Below are positions 8,312 to 16,038 of a stretch of 64,000 bases of DNA, piece by piece (the stretch's first letter is position 1; the number at the start of each line of letters is the position of its first letter). This DNA comes from Burkholderia cepacia (lineage in GTDB: Bacteria > Pseudomonadota > Gammaproteobacteria > Burkholderiales > Burkholderiaceae), in NCBI RefSeq assembly GCF_001718835.1, contig NZ_CP013444.1, positions 558,001 to 622,000 of the forward strand. Direction: 5' to 3'. The notes under the pieces are model-generated. The model worked only from the letters and a program-made list of their open reading frames with translations, did no database searches and was not told the DNA's origin. The position numbers and the translations under genes were made by a program.

Positions 8312-9595
8312 TCAACCCGCCTGCTGCTGCCCGAACACGCGCCGGATTCGCGCGAACAACCCGTGCTGCGCGATCCATTCGGCATACGCGCGATAGTCGG
8401 GGTCGCGCATCAGGTGCCGTTCCTCGGTCTTCGCGCGCGTGTAGTAGATCAGGTTGACCGCGACGAGCCCCGCGCAGTGCATCAGCCCCACCTGCCAGCC
8501 GAGCGGCTCGACGAACGGCACCGACACCATCCAGTACGACAGGTTCTTCGTGATGTACGCCGGATGCTTCGTGAAGCGGTACGGGCCCGACGTGATGATC
8601 CCGCGGTTGGTGAGGTTCGAGAAACGCAGCCCGAACGAGATCGTGCACAGCGCGTAGGTCAGCAGCAGCAGGATGATCACCGCGCCCCAGGCCACGCGAA
8701 TCGCCGGCGCGCAGAGCAGCCAGTTGTCCCAGAACAACGTGCCTTCGTAGCGGATGTAGTTGTTCGAGAACAGCGACCAGAACGGCTGGTAGCACATCAG
8801 CGCGGCCACCCAGCCGAGCGTCGTCGGCTCGACGGTGCGCACGTGGCTGTCGAGGATGCGGAACGTGCACAGGTAGCCGACGGTGCCGAACATCAGGTCC
8901 ATCGTGAACGACAGGTCGTACATGAACACGAAGGTCGCGATCGTCGCCGGCGCGTGCATCGCGTTCGCGAGCGATGCGGTCAGGTGATCGGCGTCCTTCG
9001 ACAGGTAGACGGTCATCAGCGGCAGGAAGAACGCCTTCACGCCCCAGCCGGCCAGCATCTCGCGCACCGGCTTCCAGCTCGCGGGCGGCTCGCGGCGGAA
9101 CAGGAAGCGGCCCCACAGCAGGTACGCATCGTCGGTCTCGCGCTGGTGGCGATCCATCCACGCGAAGTAGAACGGCGCGGCGACGATCACGTACGGCGCG
9201 AGCGAGCGCAGCAGCGACCAGAACGGCCGGTAGAACGTGCCGTGGTATTCGGGCAGCAGCCAGTAGACCACGCCGATGCCCGCATAGATCGACGCCAACG
9301 CGCCGAGCCGCGTCGCGACGCGCGCGATGCCGAGCGGGCGGACGGCCTGCCGCGACAGGCCCGCGCTCGGGCGCAGGTAGACGCGCGAGATGAAGATTTC
9401 GTGCAGCGCGATCGTGCCGATGATCGCGAGGCTGGCGATGACCGCGCGTGTGGCGCCGTCGAGGGCGGGCTGGCCGCGCGTGATCCACAGAGCGAACAGT
9501 CCGGCGGCGATGCCGAGCAGGCCGGCGCGCAGGGGGGTGGCGGAGTGGGGCGGCCGGTCTTGGACGGCGGAGATGCCTTCGAGCGTCGAGTTCAT
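8312..9595 (-). CDS. ICMT-like polytopic membrane methyltransferase
   Basis: 427 residues with about nine hydrophobic segments. The C-terminus carries the isoprenylcysteine carboxyl methyltransferase/NnrU-like signature: ITSGPYRFTKHPAYITKNL, then a late EERHLMRDPDYRAYAEW motif that binds S-adenosylmethionine in this family. The start at ATG 9595 (MNSTLEG) is chosen over an upstream frame because GAGGATC sits just before it. The substrate is unknown; bacterial members often act on lipids or small molecules. The N-terminal half has extra membrane helices that smaller ICMT proteins lack. Confidence 0.72.
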   Translation of the reverse strand: MNSTLEGISAVQDRPPHSATPLRAGLLGIAAGLFALWITRGQPALDGATRAVIASLAIIGTIALHEIFISRVYLRPSAGLSRQAVRPLGIARVATRLGALASIYAGIGVVYWLLPEYHGTFYRPFWSLLRSLAPYVIVAAPFYFAWMDRHQRETDDAYLLWGRFLFRREPPASWKPVREMLAGWGVKAFFLPLMTVYLSKDADHLTASLANAMHAPATIATFVFMYDLSFTMDLMFGTVGYLCTFRILDSHVRTVEPTTLGWVAALMCYQPFWSLFSNNYIRYEGTLFWDNWLLCAPAIRVAWGAVIILLLLTYALCTISFGLRFSNLTNRGIITSGPYRFTKHPAYITKNLSYWMVSVPFVEPLGWQVGLMHCAGLVAVNLIYYTRAKTEERHLMRDPDYRAYAEWIAQHGLFARIRRVFGQQQAG

Positions 9596-9698
9596 GTGAT
9601 CCTCGTATGGATGAGGCCGACGCCGCAACGTGGGCGGCGCCGGCGGGCGGCCGGGGTTTGGAATGTTGTGTGCCCGGCCGCCTGGCGCTGCGGGTCGA

Positions 9699-11477
9699 TC
9701 ACTTCGGCAAGGCGCCGCCCAGCAGACCGCCGAGGAGGTTCGTCACCGGCGCGAGCAGGCTGGTCGCCCCGGCCGTGCCGCCGCTCGAGCTGCCGCTCAG
9801 GCCGCCCGCCGCGGTGCTGGTGCCGCTGACGCCCGGCGTCGTCATCGTCGTGATCACGCCGCCCGGACTCGCCGCGACGCCGGCGCCGGTGGTGCCGGCC
9901 GGCGACGTCAGCGAACCGGCGAGCGTGCCGACCGGGCCGTTCGTCAGCGCGCCGGTCAGGTTGCCCGTCAACCCGCCGCCCGGCGTCGTGACCGTGCCCG
10001 TGAGGCTGGCGCCGAGCGGCGTCAGCGAATTGACGAGGTTCGTGACCGGCGCCAGCAGGCCGCCGGTGCCGGTGCCGCTCGTACCGCCGGCGCTGCCGGG
10101 CGAACCGAGCAGGTTCGTCACGGGTGCGAGCGGGCCGCTGCCGCCGGTTCCGCTCGAACCAGTCGAGCCGCTGCTGCCGCCCAGCGACCCGAGCAGGCCC
10201 GTGATCGGCGCGAGGGGGCTGCCGCTGGTCCCGCTCGCGCCGCCCGAACCGCTGCTGGAGCTGCCCGTACTGCCGCCGAGCAGGCCGCCGACGCTCGTGA
10301 CCGTATTGCCGAGTTGCGTCACGACGTTGCCGAGATCGGTGCCGGCCGGGTTGGTCGTCGCGCCGGCGATCTGAGCGCCGGCCGTGCCGAGGCCGGTGCC
10401 GACCGTGGTCAGCAGGTTGCCGACCGGCGTGCCGAGGCCGGTCGTGGCGCCGACGTTCTGCGTGGCGCCCGGCGTCGTGACACCGCCGGTCAGCGTATTC
10501 GTGATCGGGTTGATCACCTTGCCGACCTGCGTCTCGAGCTGCTGGACCGGCGCGCTGTTCAGCGCGGTGTTGAGGCCCGACGCGGTGGTGCTGATGACGC
10601 TGCCGACCGTGCCGACGAGGCCGCCGACGGTCGACGTGACCGGTGCGAGCGGCGACAGCGGGCCCGAGCCGAGGCTCTTCACCGCGTTGCCGACATTGTT
10701 GACGGCAGCGCTGGCGCCGCTCAGCAGGCCGGTGGTCGACGTCAGCGTCGGTCCGAGCGGATTCGCGGATACGCCGATCGAGCCGAGGCCGGCCGCGACG
10801 CCGTTGCCGAGCGCCTGCACGCCGTTGCCGAGGCTCGTGACCGCATTGCCGACGCTGGTGGCAGCCGGGTTGTTCGACACGCTGCCCACCTGGGTACCGC
10901 CGTTGGCGACGGTCGTGCCGAGCGACGTGACGAGGTTGCCGGTCTGCTGAAAGATGCTGCCGAGCGGGGCGGAGCCTGAGGTGCCCGAGGACGTGCCTGA
11001 GGACGTACCGGAAGACGTACCCGAGGACGTACCCGAGGACGTGCCGGAAGATGTGCCGGAAGATGTGCCGGAGGACGTACCCGAGGACGTGCCGGAGGAC
11101 GTACCCGAAGACGTGCCGGAGGACGTACCCGAAGACGTGCCGGAAGACGTGCCGGAGGACGTACCCGAGGACGTACCCGAGGATGTGCCCGAGGACGTAC
11201 CGGAAGACGTACCCGAGGATGTGCCGGAGGACGTACCCGAGGACGTACCCGAGGATGTGCCAGAGGACGTACCCGAAGACCCCGAACTCCCGCCCGACGT
11301 CCCTGAGCTTCCCGAACTGCCGGAGGTCCCGGACGTCCCGGACGTGCCTGATGTTCCCGACGTGCTCGGCTTCAGCGAGGTAGCCGTGGTCGGTCCGTCG
11401 ATCGATCCACATCCATACAGCGCGAGCAGCGACGAGATGGCGAGCGAGAGCGTCGTTCTTGTGAAGTATTTCTGCAT
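9699..11477 (-). CDS. Collagen-like/low-complexity surface lipoprotein with SSGT repeats
   Basis: 592 residues. ATG 11477 begins a signal peptide (KYFTRTTLSLAISSLLALYGC) with lipobox LYGC, so Cys22 is the likely lipidated residue and the protein is probably outer-membrane anchored. Next come Gly-Thr-Ser triplets, then about 25 copies of the tetrapeptide SSGT. The rest, about 400 residues, is Gly/Thr/Val/Leu-rich with recurring LAPVTNLL and LGxxV patterns. Burkholderia genomes carry many such proteins annotated as collagen-like, but only the first block has true G-X-Y periodicity. Adhesion or matrix functions are inferred. It lies tail to head with the ICMT-like gene, 103 bp apart. Confidence 0.75.
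   Translation of the reverse strand: MQKYFTRTTLSLAISSLLALYGCGSIDGPTTATSLKPSTSGTSGTSGTSGTSGSSGSSGTSGGSSGSSGTSSGTSSGTSSGTSSGTSSGTSSGTSSGTSSGTSSGTSSGTSSGTSSGTSSGTSSGTSSGTSSGTSSGTSSGTSSGTSSGTSSGTSSGTSSGTSSGTSGSAPLGSIFQQTGNLVTSLGTTVANGGTQVGSVSNNPAATSVGNAVTSLGNGVQALGNGVAAGLGSIGVSANPLGPTLTSTTGLLSGASAAVNNVGNAVKSLGSGPLSPLAPVTSTVGGLVGTVGSVISTTASGLNTALNSAPVQQLETQVGKVINPITNTLTGGVTTPGATQNVGATTGLGTPVGNLLTTVGTGLGTAGAQIAGATTNPAGTDLGNVVTQLGNTVTSVGGLLGGSTGSSSSGSGGASGTSGSPLAPITGLLGSLGGSSGSTGSSGTGGSGPLAPVTNLLGSPGSAGGTSGTGTGGLLAPVTNLVNSLTPLGASLTGTVTTPGGGLTGNLTGALTNGPVGTLAGSLTSPAGTTGAGVAASPGGVITTMTTPGVSGTSTAAGGLSGSSSGGTAGATSLLAPVTNLLGGLLGGALPK
10978..11280 (-). repeat. 12-bp tandem repeat array encoding SSGT
   Basis: About 25 tandem copies of a 12-bp unit lie inside the lipoprotein gene; on the plus strand the unit reads GAGGACGTACCC or a close variant. 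Variation falls at synonymous positions (GAGGAC/GAAGAC, GTACCC/GTGCCG). The in-frame 12-bp unit allows copy-number change without frameshift. Confidence 0.9.
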
Positions 11478-11894
11478 GTTGGCCTCAACAATTGGTGTTT
11501 GTCCCGGCCAGAACTGCAATTTCCGCGCCACCGTGGCATGCGCGATGGGCGTTGAATTTTTCTTATGGAATGTCCGACGTTTGAGGCTTTTTGTTCTGAG
11601 TAATGGCGATTTCGCGAAGCGGTGGCGCAATGGACCGCGCGATGTTCCCGCAAGGCGCCGTAACGTGCGTGGGAACGTTACGTAGCGTCGGCGTCCGGCG
11701 ACGCGCGCGCGTTGACACACTTACTGTGGCGCAGCGGTTTGCCCGACCGACGCCCGCGCCTTTGACGAAATGCCCGCGCCTCGCGAACATGGGAGGAGGA
11801 TCGCGCCGTCCGGCGGGCCAACCCGCACACACCGGCAATCGACGGCGCAACCGAAGCACCCCCGAAACGGAAGCCGGACGAACAGGACAGAGCG
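11478..11894. other. Divergent intergenic region with an inverted repeat
   Basis: About 415 bases between the divergent lipoprotein and CMD-family genes. An inverted repeat CGTAACG (11659-11665), 10 bp spacer, CGTTACG (11676-11682) could be an operator. A TTGACA box at 11712-11717 could be a -35 element, but I see no good -10 at the right distance. No gene is supported here. Confidence 0.4.
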
Positions 11895-12293
11895 ATGAGC
11901 GAACAGGACAGGGAATACGGCAAGGCGCGACGAATCGACGTGATGGGCGAGGCGTTCGTCGAGCGCGCGATGCGCGACCTCGACGGTTTTTCGCGCCCGC
12001 TGCAGAACTGGCTGAACGAGCACGCGTGGGGCAGCACGTGGCAGCGGGGCGGGATCGACCTGAAGACGCGCAGCCTGTGCACGTGCGCGATGCTGGCGGC
12101 GCTCGGCCGCAGCACGGAACTCAAGGGGCACATTCGCGGCGCGCTCAACAACGGCGCGAGCCTCGTCGAGATCCGCGAGGTGTTGCTGCACAGCGCGCTG
12201 TACGCGGGCGCGCCGGCCGCGGTCGAGGCATTCCGCAGCGCGCGGGAGGTGATCTCGGATCTCGGGCTGTCGGTGCCCGACAGCGAGGACTGA
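11895..12293 (+). CDS. Carboxymuconolactone decarboxylase family protein
   Basis: 132 residues, the usual PcaC size. It has the PcaC-like string RSLCTCAMLAALGRSTELKGHIRGALNNG, then EIREVLLHSALYAGAPAAVEAF, where the His-x-Arg-x-Ala-Leu-x-Asn motif and the ALYAG helix are the family hallmarks. In the beta-ketoadipate pathway PcaC converts 4-carboxymuconolactone to the enol-lactone. No other pca gene is nearby, so here it may act outside that pathway, perhaps with the neighbouring oxidative genes. It has no AhpD-type C-x-x-C pair, which argues against a peroxidase role. Confidence 0.82.
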   Translation: MSEQDREYGKARRIDVMGEAFVERAMRDLDGFSRPLQNWLNEHAWGSTWQRGGIDLKTRSLCTCAMLAALGRSTELKGHIRGALNNGASLVEIREVLLHSALYAGAPAAVEAFRSAREVISDLGLSVPDSED

Positions 12294-12329
12294 ACGCGTC
12301 GCCGCGCGCCGATGCGCGGCGCCGGGGCG

Positions 12330-13316
12330 TCAGCGCCCGGCCTGCGCGACCGGCGCGTGCGCTTCGAGCGGCGCCGCGGCCACTTCGGCCAGCCACTCGG
12401 CCGTCGCGCCCGGAATCGTGACCGGCAGCATGTGCCCGCCCTCGACGACCTTCAGCCGCACGCGCGCCGATTTCTTCGCGAGCGCGTCGCCGTGCTCGCG
12501 CCAGTTCAGGATCGGATCGGCGCGGCCGTACAGCACGTCGACCGGCAGCGCGAGATCCGCGTAGCGGCGTTCCATCGCGGGCAGGTCGACGGGCACCGCG
12601 ATCAGGTCCGACGCCGTCGCATAGAAGCTGCGCGGCCGCAGCCCGAGCAGGCCGCCGCCCTTGACCGGGAAGTCGCGCGGCACGTCTTCCGGCGCGAACA
12701 CCTGGCGCACGGCCTTGCGGCCGGTCAGGATCGTCAGCGGGATCGCGAAGGTCCACGACACGAAGCGCCGCACGAGCTTCGACGGAATCAGCAGCGGGCG
12801 GAACGGCCCCGGCGGCTCGGCTTCCAGATGCGACAGCGGCGCGATCAGCGCGAGCCGGCTCACGCGGTCCGCATGGTTGAGGCCGACGGCAAGCGCGATC
12901 GCGCCGCCGAGCGAGTGGCCGACCAGCACGGGCTTGTCGAGCTTCAGCGCGTCGATGAACGCGGCGACCGTGCGGGCCTGCGCGAACACGTTCGCCTGCG
13001 AGGCCGCGCCGCGCAGCGAGCGGCCGGCACCCGGGCGGTCGAGGAGGATCACGCGATGGCGTTCCGCGAGCTGTTGCAGCGGCAGGTACGCGAAGTTGCG
13101 CAACTGCCCCGCGAGCCCGTGGACGAACACGATCGGCGGGCCGTTGCCGTATTCGACGTAGTGGATGCGATCGCCGCCGACGTCGACGAAGCGGCCTTCG
13201 GGCGGAAACGCGCGCGTCACGCGGTGCGCGATGTACCACGTGAACGCCGCGAGCGCCGCGCACACGGCCGCGACGGCGATCAGCGCCTGCTGGATCAGAT
13301 GGAGCGTAGGGGTCAT
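12330..13316 (-). CDS. Membrane-anchored alpha/beta hydrolase
   Basis: 328 residues. An N-terminal hydrophobic segment (LIAVAAVCAALAAFTWYIAH) anchors an alpha/beta-hydrolase domain. The oxyanion strand is VFVHG, the nucleophile elbow is GHSLGG (Ser), the acid is probably Asp in YGRADPIL, and the catalytic His is in EGGHMLP. It is the last gene of the SDR remnant-monooxygenase-hydrolase operon. Baeyer-Villiger monooxygenases make esters, so this enzyme probably cleaves the ester product; that pairing is inferred from gene order. Confidence 0.85.
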   Translation of the reverse strand: MTPTLHLIQQALIAVAAVCAALAAFTWYIAHRVTRAFPPEGRFVDVGGDRIHYVEYGNGPPIVFVHGLAGQLRNFAYLPLQQLAERHRVILLDRPGAGRSLRGAASQANVFAQARTVAAFIDALKLDKPVLVGHSLGGAIALAVGLNHADRVSRLALIAPLSHLEAEPPGPFRPLLIPSKLVRRFVSWTFAIPLTILTGRKAVRQVFAPEDVPRDFPVKGGGLLGLRPRSFYATASDLIAVPVDLPAMERRYADLALPVDVLYGRADPILNWREHGDALAKKSARVRLKVVEGGHMLPVTIPGATAEWLAEVAAAPLEAHAPVAQAGR

Positions 13317-13344
13317 GTCGGCCTCATCAGGTTTGACCGCGGGT

Positions 13345-14946
13345 TCAAGCGCGGGTGTCGAGCGCGGGTTGCGGGACGGATGCGGCGCACGCGTCGGGCT
13401 TCGCGCGGCGTTCGAAATGCATCGCCGAATCGGCGAGCGCGCTGAACTTCAGCGACGCGAGATCGCGCACGTAGTTCTGGTGGAATTTCCACGGCTTGCG
13501 ATGGCCCTGCTTCGGCAGGATGCCGGCCGCGCGCTGGATGTAGCCCGAGCTCAGGTTGACGGCCGGCACGTCGCCGAGCTCGCCGGCGCCGAGCCGCGGC
13601 ACGCACGTGTCGTAGTCGTTCGCGCGCATGTGGTTGAGCAGCCGGCACACGTAGCGCGCGATCAGCTCGGCCTTCAGCGTCCACGACGCGTTCGTGTAGC
13701 CGAACGACGACGCGAGGTTCGGCACGTCGCTGTACATCATTCCCTTGTACGACACGGTCTGCGGCAGGTCGACCGCGCGGCCGTCGACCGTGACGCGCGC
13801 GCCGCCGAGCATCTTCACCTTCAGCCCGGTCGCGGTGACGATCACGTCCGCGTCGAGCTGCTGGCCGCTCTTCAGCTTGAGGCCGGTCGGCGTGAAGCGC
13901 TCGATCTCGTCGGTGACGATCGACGCGCGGCCCGCGCGGATCGACTTGAACAGGTCGCCGTTCGGCACGAGACACACGCGCTGGTCCCACGGCATGTAGC
14001 GCGGCGTCAGGTGCTTCGCGACGTCGAAGCCGGGGCCGAGCTGCTTGCTGGCCGCGCGGATGATGAACTTCTTCGTCTGCTCCGGCTTGCGGCGCGACAC
14101 GTTGTACAGGTAAATCGTCAGCAGCACGTTCTTCACGCGCACGAGCCGGTGCGCGAGCCGCGACGGCAGCACGCGGCGCAACGCGTTCGCGATCCTGTCG
14201 CGCGCGGGCAGCGACACGATGTAGGTCGGCGAACGCTGCAGCATCGTCACGTGCTGCGCGTCGGCCGCCATCGACGGCACGAGCGTGACGGCCGTCGCGC
14301 CGCTGCCGATCACGACGACGCGCCGGTTCGCGTACGACAGGTCCTTCGGCCAGTGCTGCGGATGCACGAGCTTGCCTTCGAACGTGTCCATCCCGGCCCA
14401 GTCGGGCAGGTAGCCGGCGTCGTAGTCGTAGTAGCCGCTGCACATGAACAGGAAGCGGCAGGTCAGCGCGAGCGTCTCGGCCGGAGCGTCGCTGCCGCCG
14501 CCGCGTTCGACGCGCACCGTCCAGCGCGCGCGGTTCGAATCCCAGTCGGCCGCGACGACTTTCTGGCCGTAGCGGATCGTCTTGTCGATGCCGTAGGTGC
14601 GCGCGGTGTCGCGGATATAGTCGAGGATCGTCTGGCCGTCGGAGATCGCCTTGTCGCTGTGCCACGGGCGGAAGCTGTAGCCGAGCGTGAACATGTCGGA
14701 ATCCGAACGGACGCCCGGATAACGGAACAGGTCCCAGGTGCCGCCGATCGCGTCGCGCGCCTCGACGATGGCCACGCTTGCATACGGGCAGCGCTGCTTC
14801 AGGTGATACGCGGCGCCGATGCCGGACAGGCCGGCACCGACGATCAGCACGTCGAGATCGGCGCCGTCGCGGCGCGTGCCGCCGGCGCTCGCGTGGCGGT
14901 CGAAGGCGGGCGGCGCGTCGCGCCGGTCGGTCGTCGTCGTGGTCAT
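13345..14946 (-). CDS. Flavin-containing Baeyer-Villiger-type monooxygenase
   Basis: 533 residues. The FAD fold begins with VLIVGAGLSGIGAAYHL (GxGxxG near residue 40), followed by GGTWDLFRYPGVRSDS, typical of this family. The BVMO fingerprint FxGxxxHxxxWP is present as FEGKLVHPQHWP, followed by the NADPH-binding VVVIGSGATAVTL. These features indicate insertion of oxygen next to a ketone, or a related oxidation, using NADPH and O2. Its ATG overlaps the stop of the SDR remnant by 4 bp, and the hydrolase follows, so they were one operon. Substrate unknown. The divergent TetR gene probably represses it. Confidence 0.9.
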   Translation of the reverse strand: MTTTTTDRRDAPPAFDRHASAGGTRRDGADLDVLIVGAGLSGIGAAYHLKQRCPYASVAIVEARDAIGGTWDLFRYPGVRSDSDMFTLGYSFRPWHSDKAISDGQTILDYIRDTARTYGIDKTIRYGQKVVAADWDSNRARWTVRVERGGGSDAPAETLALTCRFLFMCSGYYDYDAGYLPDWAGMDTFEGKLVHPQHWPKDLSYANRRVVVIGSGATAVTLVPSMAADAQHVTMLQRSPTYIVSLPARDRIANALRRVLPSRLAHRLVRVKNVLLTIYLYNVSRRKPEQTKKFIIRAASKQLGPGFDVAKHLTPRYMPWDQRVCLVPNGDLFKSIRAGRASIVTDEIERFTPTGLKLKSGQQLDADVIVTATGLKVKMLGGARVTVDGRAVDLPQTVSYKGMMYSDVPNLASSFGYTNASWTLKAELIARYVCRLLNHMRANDYDTCVPRLGAGELGDVPAVNLSSGYIQRAAGILPKQGHRKPWKFHQNYVRDLASLKFSALADSAMHFERRAKPDACAASVPQPALDTRA

Positions 14947-15290
14947 ACGGGGTCCTTGGTGGGCGTGGTCGGGCGCGCGGCCGGAGCATGCGCGCGCTGG
15001 AGGTTGCGTGTGCGGGCGCGGCGCACGTGGCGCAGCATCAGCCGCTGGTAGCCGGCGCCGAGCAGGCGCGCGATCCGGTCGAGCCGGCGTGCGTCGGCGA
15101 CGTCGAGCCGCCGCGTGCTCACGCGCACGCCATGCTGAGCGCAGGCGGCCGCCGTGCCGGCGAGCCCGGTTTCGTCGACGTCGGCGAGCGCGACCTCGCA
15201 GCCGCGCCGCGCAAGCTCGACCGCGAGGCTGCGGCCCATGCCCGAACCGGCGCCCGTGATCGCGGCGACTTTGCCGGAAAACCCGTTCAT
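14943..15290 (-). pseudogene. SDR oxidoreductase with an in-frame internal deletion
   Basis: The 115-codon frame starts like a complete short-chain dehydrogenase: KVAAITGAGSGMGR (TGxxxGxG cofactor motif), then VALADVDETGLAG and RLDVADA. Instead of the middle of the protein it jumps to RRLDRIARLLGAGYQRLML, which resembles the extreme C-terminus of SDRs next to such monooxygenases. The NAG motif, catalytic Ser and YxxxK are all missing, so roughly 150-170 codons have been removed without breaking the frame. It cannot be a working dehydrogenase. Because the frame was kept, translational coupling to the monooxygenase (ATGA overlap) is preserved. Confidence 0.78.
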
Positions 15291-15334
15291 CCGTTGCTCC
15301 TCCCGTTCTGCTTGCCCTGTGCCGGCGGCGCGTC

Positions 15335-15362
15335 TAATGTGGTGTTGGTCGTCACCACTTTA
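15335..15362. promoter_or_regulatory. Putative TetR operator (inverted repeat)
   Basis: TAATGTGGTG, 8-bp spacer, CACCACTTTA: nine of ten arm positions are complementary. It lies between the divergent TetR gene (starting 17 bp to the right) and the SDR-monooxygenase operon. Size, symmetry and position fit a TetR-family operator that would repress both directions. Confidence 0.55.
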
Positions 15363-15378
15363 GTTTTCGGGTGTCCTG

Positions 15379-16026
15379 ATGTCAAATAGCGGAATGGAGA
15401 AAGCACTCGAAACGGAAAAACGGGGCCGCTCGTATGGCGGCGTGGCGCCCGAGGTGCGGGCCGCCGAGCGGCGCGACGCGCTGATCGGCGCGGCGACGCG
15501 TGTGTTCGGCACGGTCGGGTTCCGCAAGGCGACGGTACGGTCGATCTGCCAGGAAGCGAAGCTGAACGATCGCTATTTTTATGCGGCGTTCGACAGCATC
15601 GAGGATTTGCTGCGCTGCACCTACCTGCATCACGCGCAGCAGTTGCACGACGCGGTCGCGCGGGCGGTGGCCGAGCGCGGCGGCGATCTGCGCGAGAGCG
15701 TCGATGCCGGGCTCGCCGCGTTCTTCGCGTTCCTGCGCGACCCGTGCGCGGCGCGCGTGCTGCTGCTCGAGGTGATGGGCGTGAGCGCGGACACCGACAT
15801 GACCTACCAGCGCATGCTGATCGACTTCGGCAAGCTGATCATGGCGATCGGCGGGCGGGGCGAGGCGGTTGCGGGGCCGGAGCGCACCGAGCAGCGGCTG
15901 ATCGGGCTCGCGCTCGTCGGCGCGATGACCAACGTCGGCGCGGCGTGGCTGCTCACGGAGTATCGCGATCCGGAAGCGCAGATGGTCGCGAGTTGCAGGA
16001 AGGTGTTGCTGGGGACGTTGGGGTAG
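15379..16026 (+). CDS. TetR/AcrR-family transcriptional regulator
   Basis: 215 residues. The N-terminal helix-turn-helix is AATRVFGTVGFRKATVRSICQEAKLNDRYFYAAFDSIEDLL, the classic TetR layout with a YFYxxF recognition helix. The C-terminal ligand domain is all helical and unassigned. It is divergent from the monooxygenase operon, with a strong inverted repeat in the 88-bp gap, so local repression relieved by a substrate of the operon is the likely mode. Confidence 0.88.
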   Translation: MSNSGMEKALETEKRGRSYGGVAPEVRAAERRDALIGAATRVFGTVGFRKATVRSICQEAKLNDRYFYAAFDSIEDLLRCTYLHHAQQLHDAVARAVAERGGDLRESVDAGLAAFFAFLRDPCAARVLLLEVMGVSADTDMTYQRMLIDFGKLIMAIGGRGEAVAGPERTEQRLIGLALVGAMTNVGAAWLLTEYRDPEAQMVASCRKVLLGTLG

Positions 16027-16038
16027 GGCTGCCCTACT

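Noticed and set aside
10978..11280. Regular short repeats that could suggest a CRISPR array
   Set aside because: Units are 12 bp with no unique spacers and stay in frame with a coding sequence.
10954..11685. A long plus-strand frame with repeated VPED units
   Set aside because: It is the antisense of the 12-bp SSGT array. The minus-strand frame has a lipoprotein signal, a lipobox and a coherent C-terminus; the plus frame has neither a signal nor a family.
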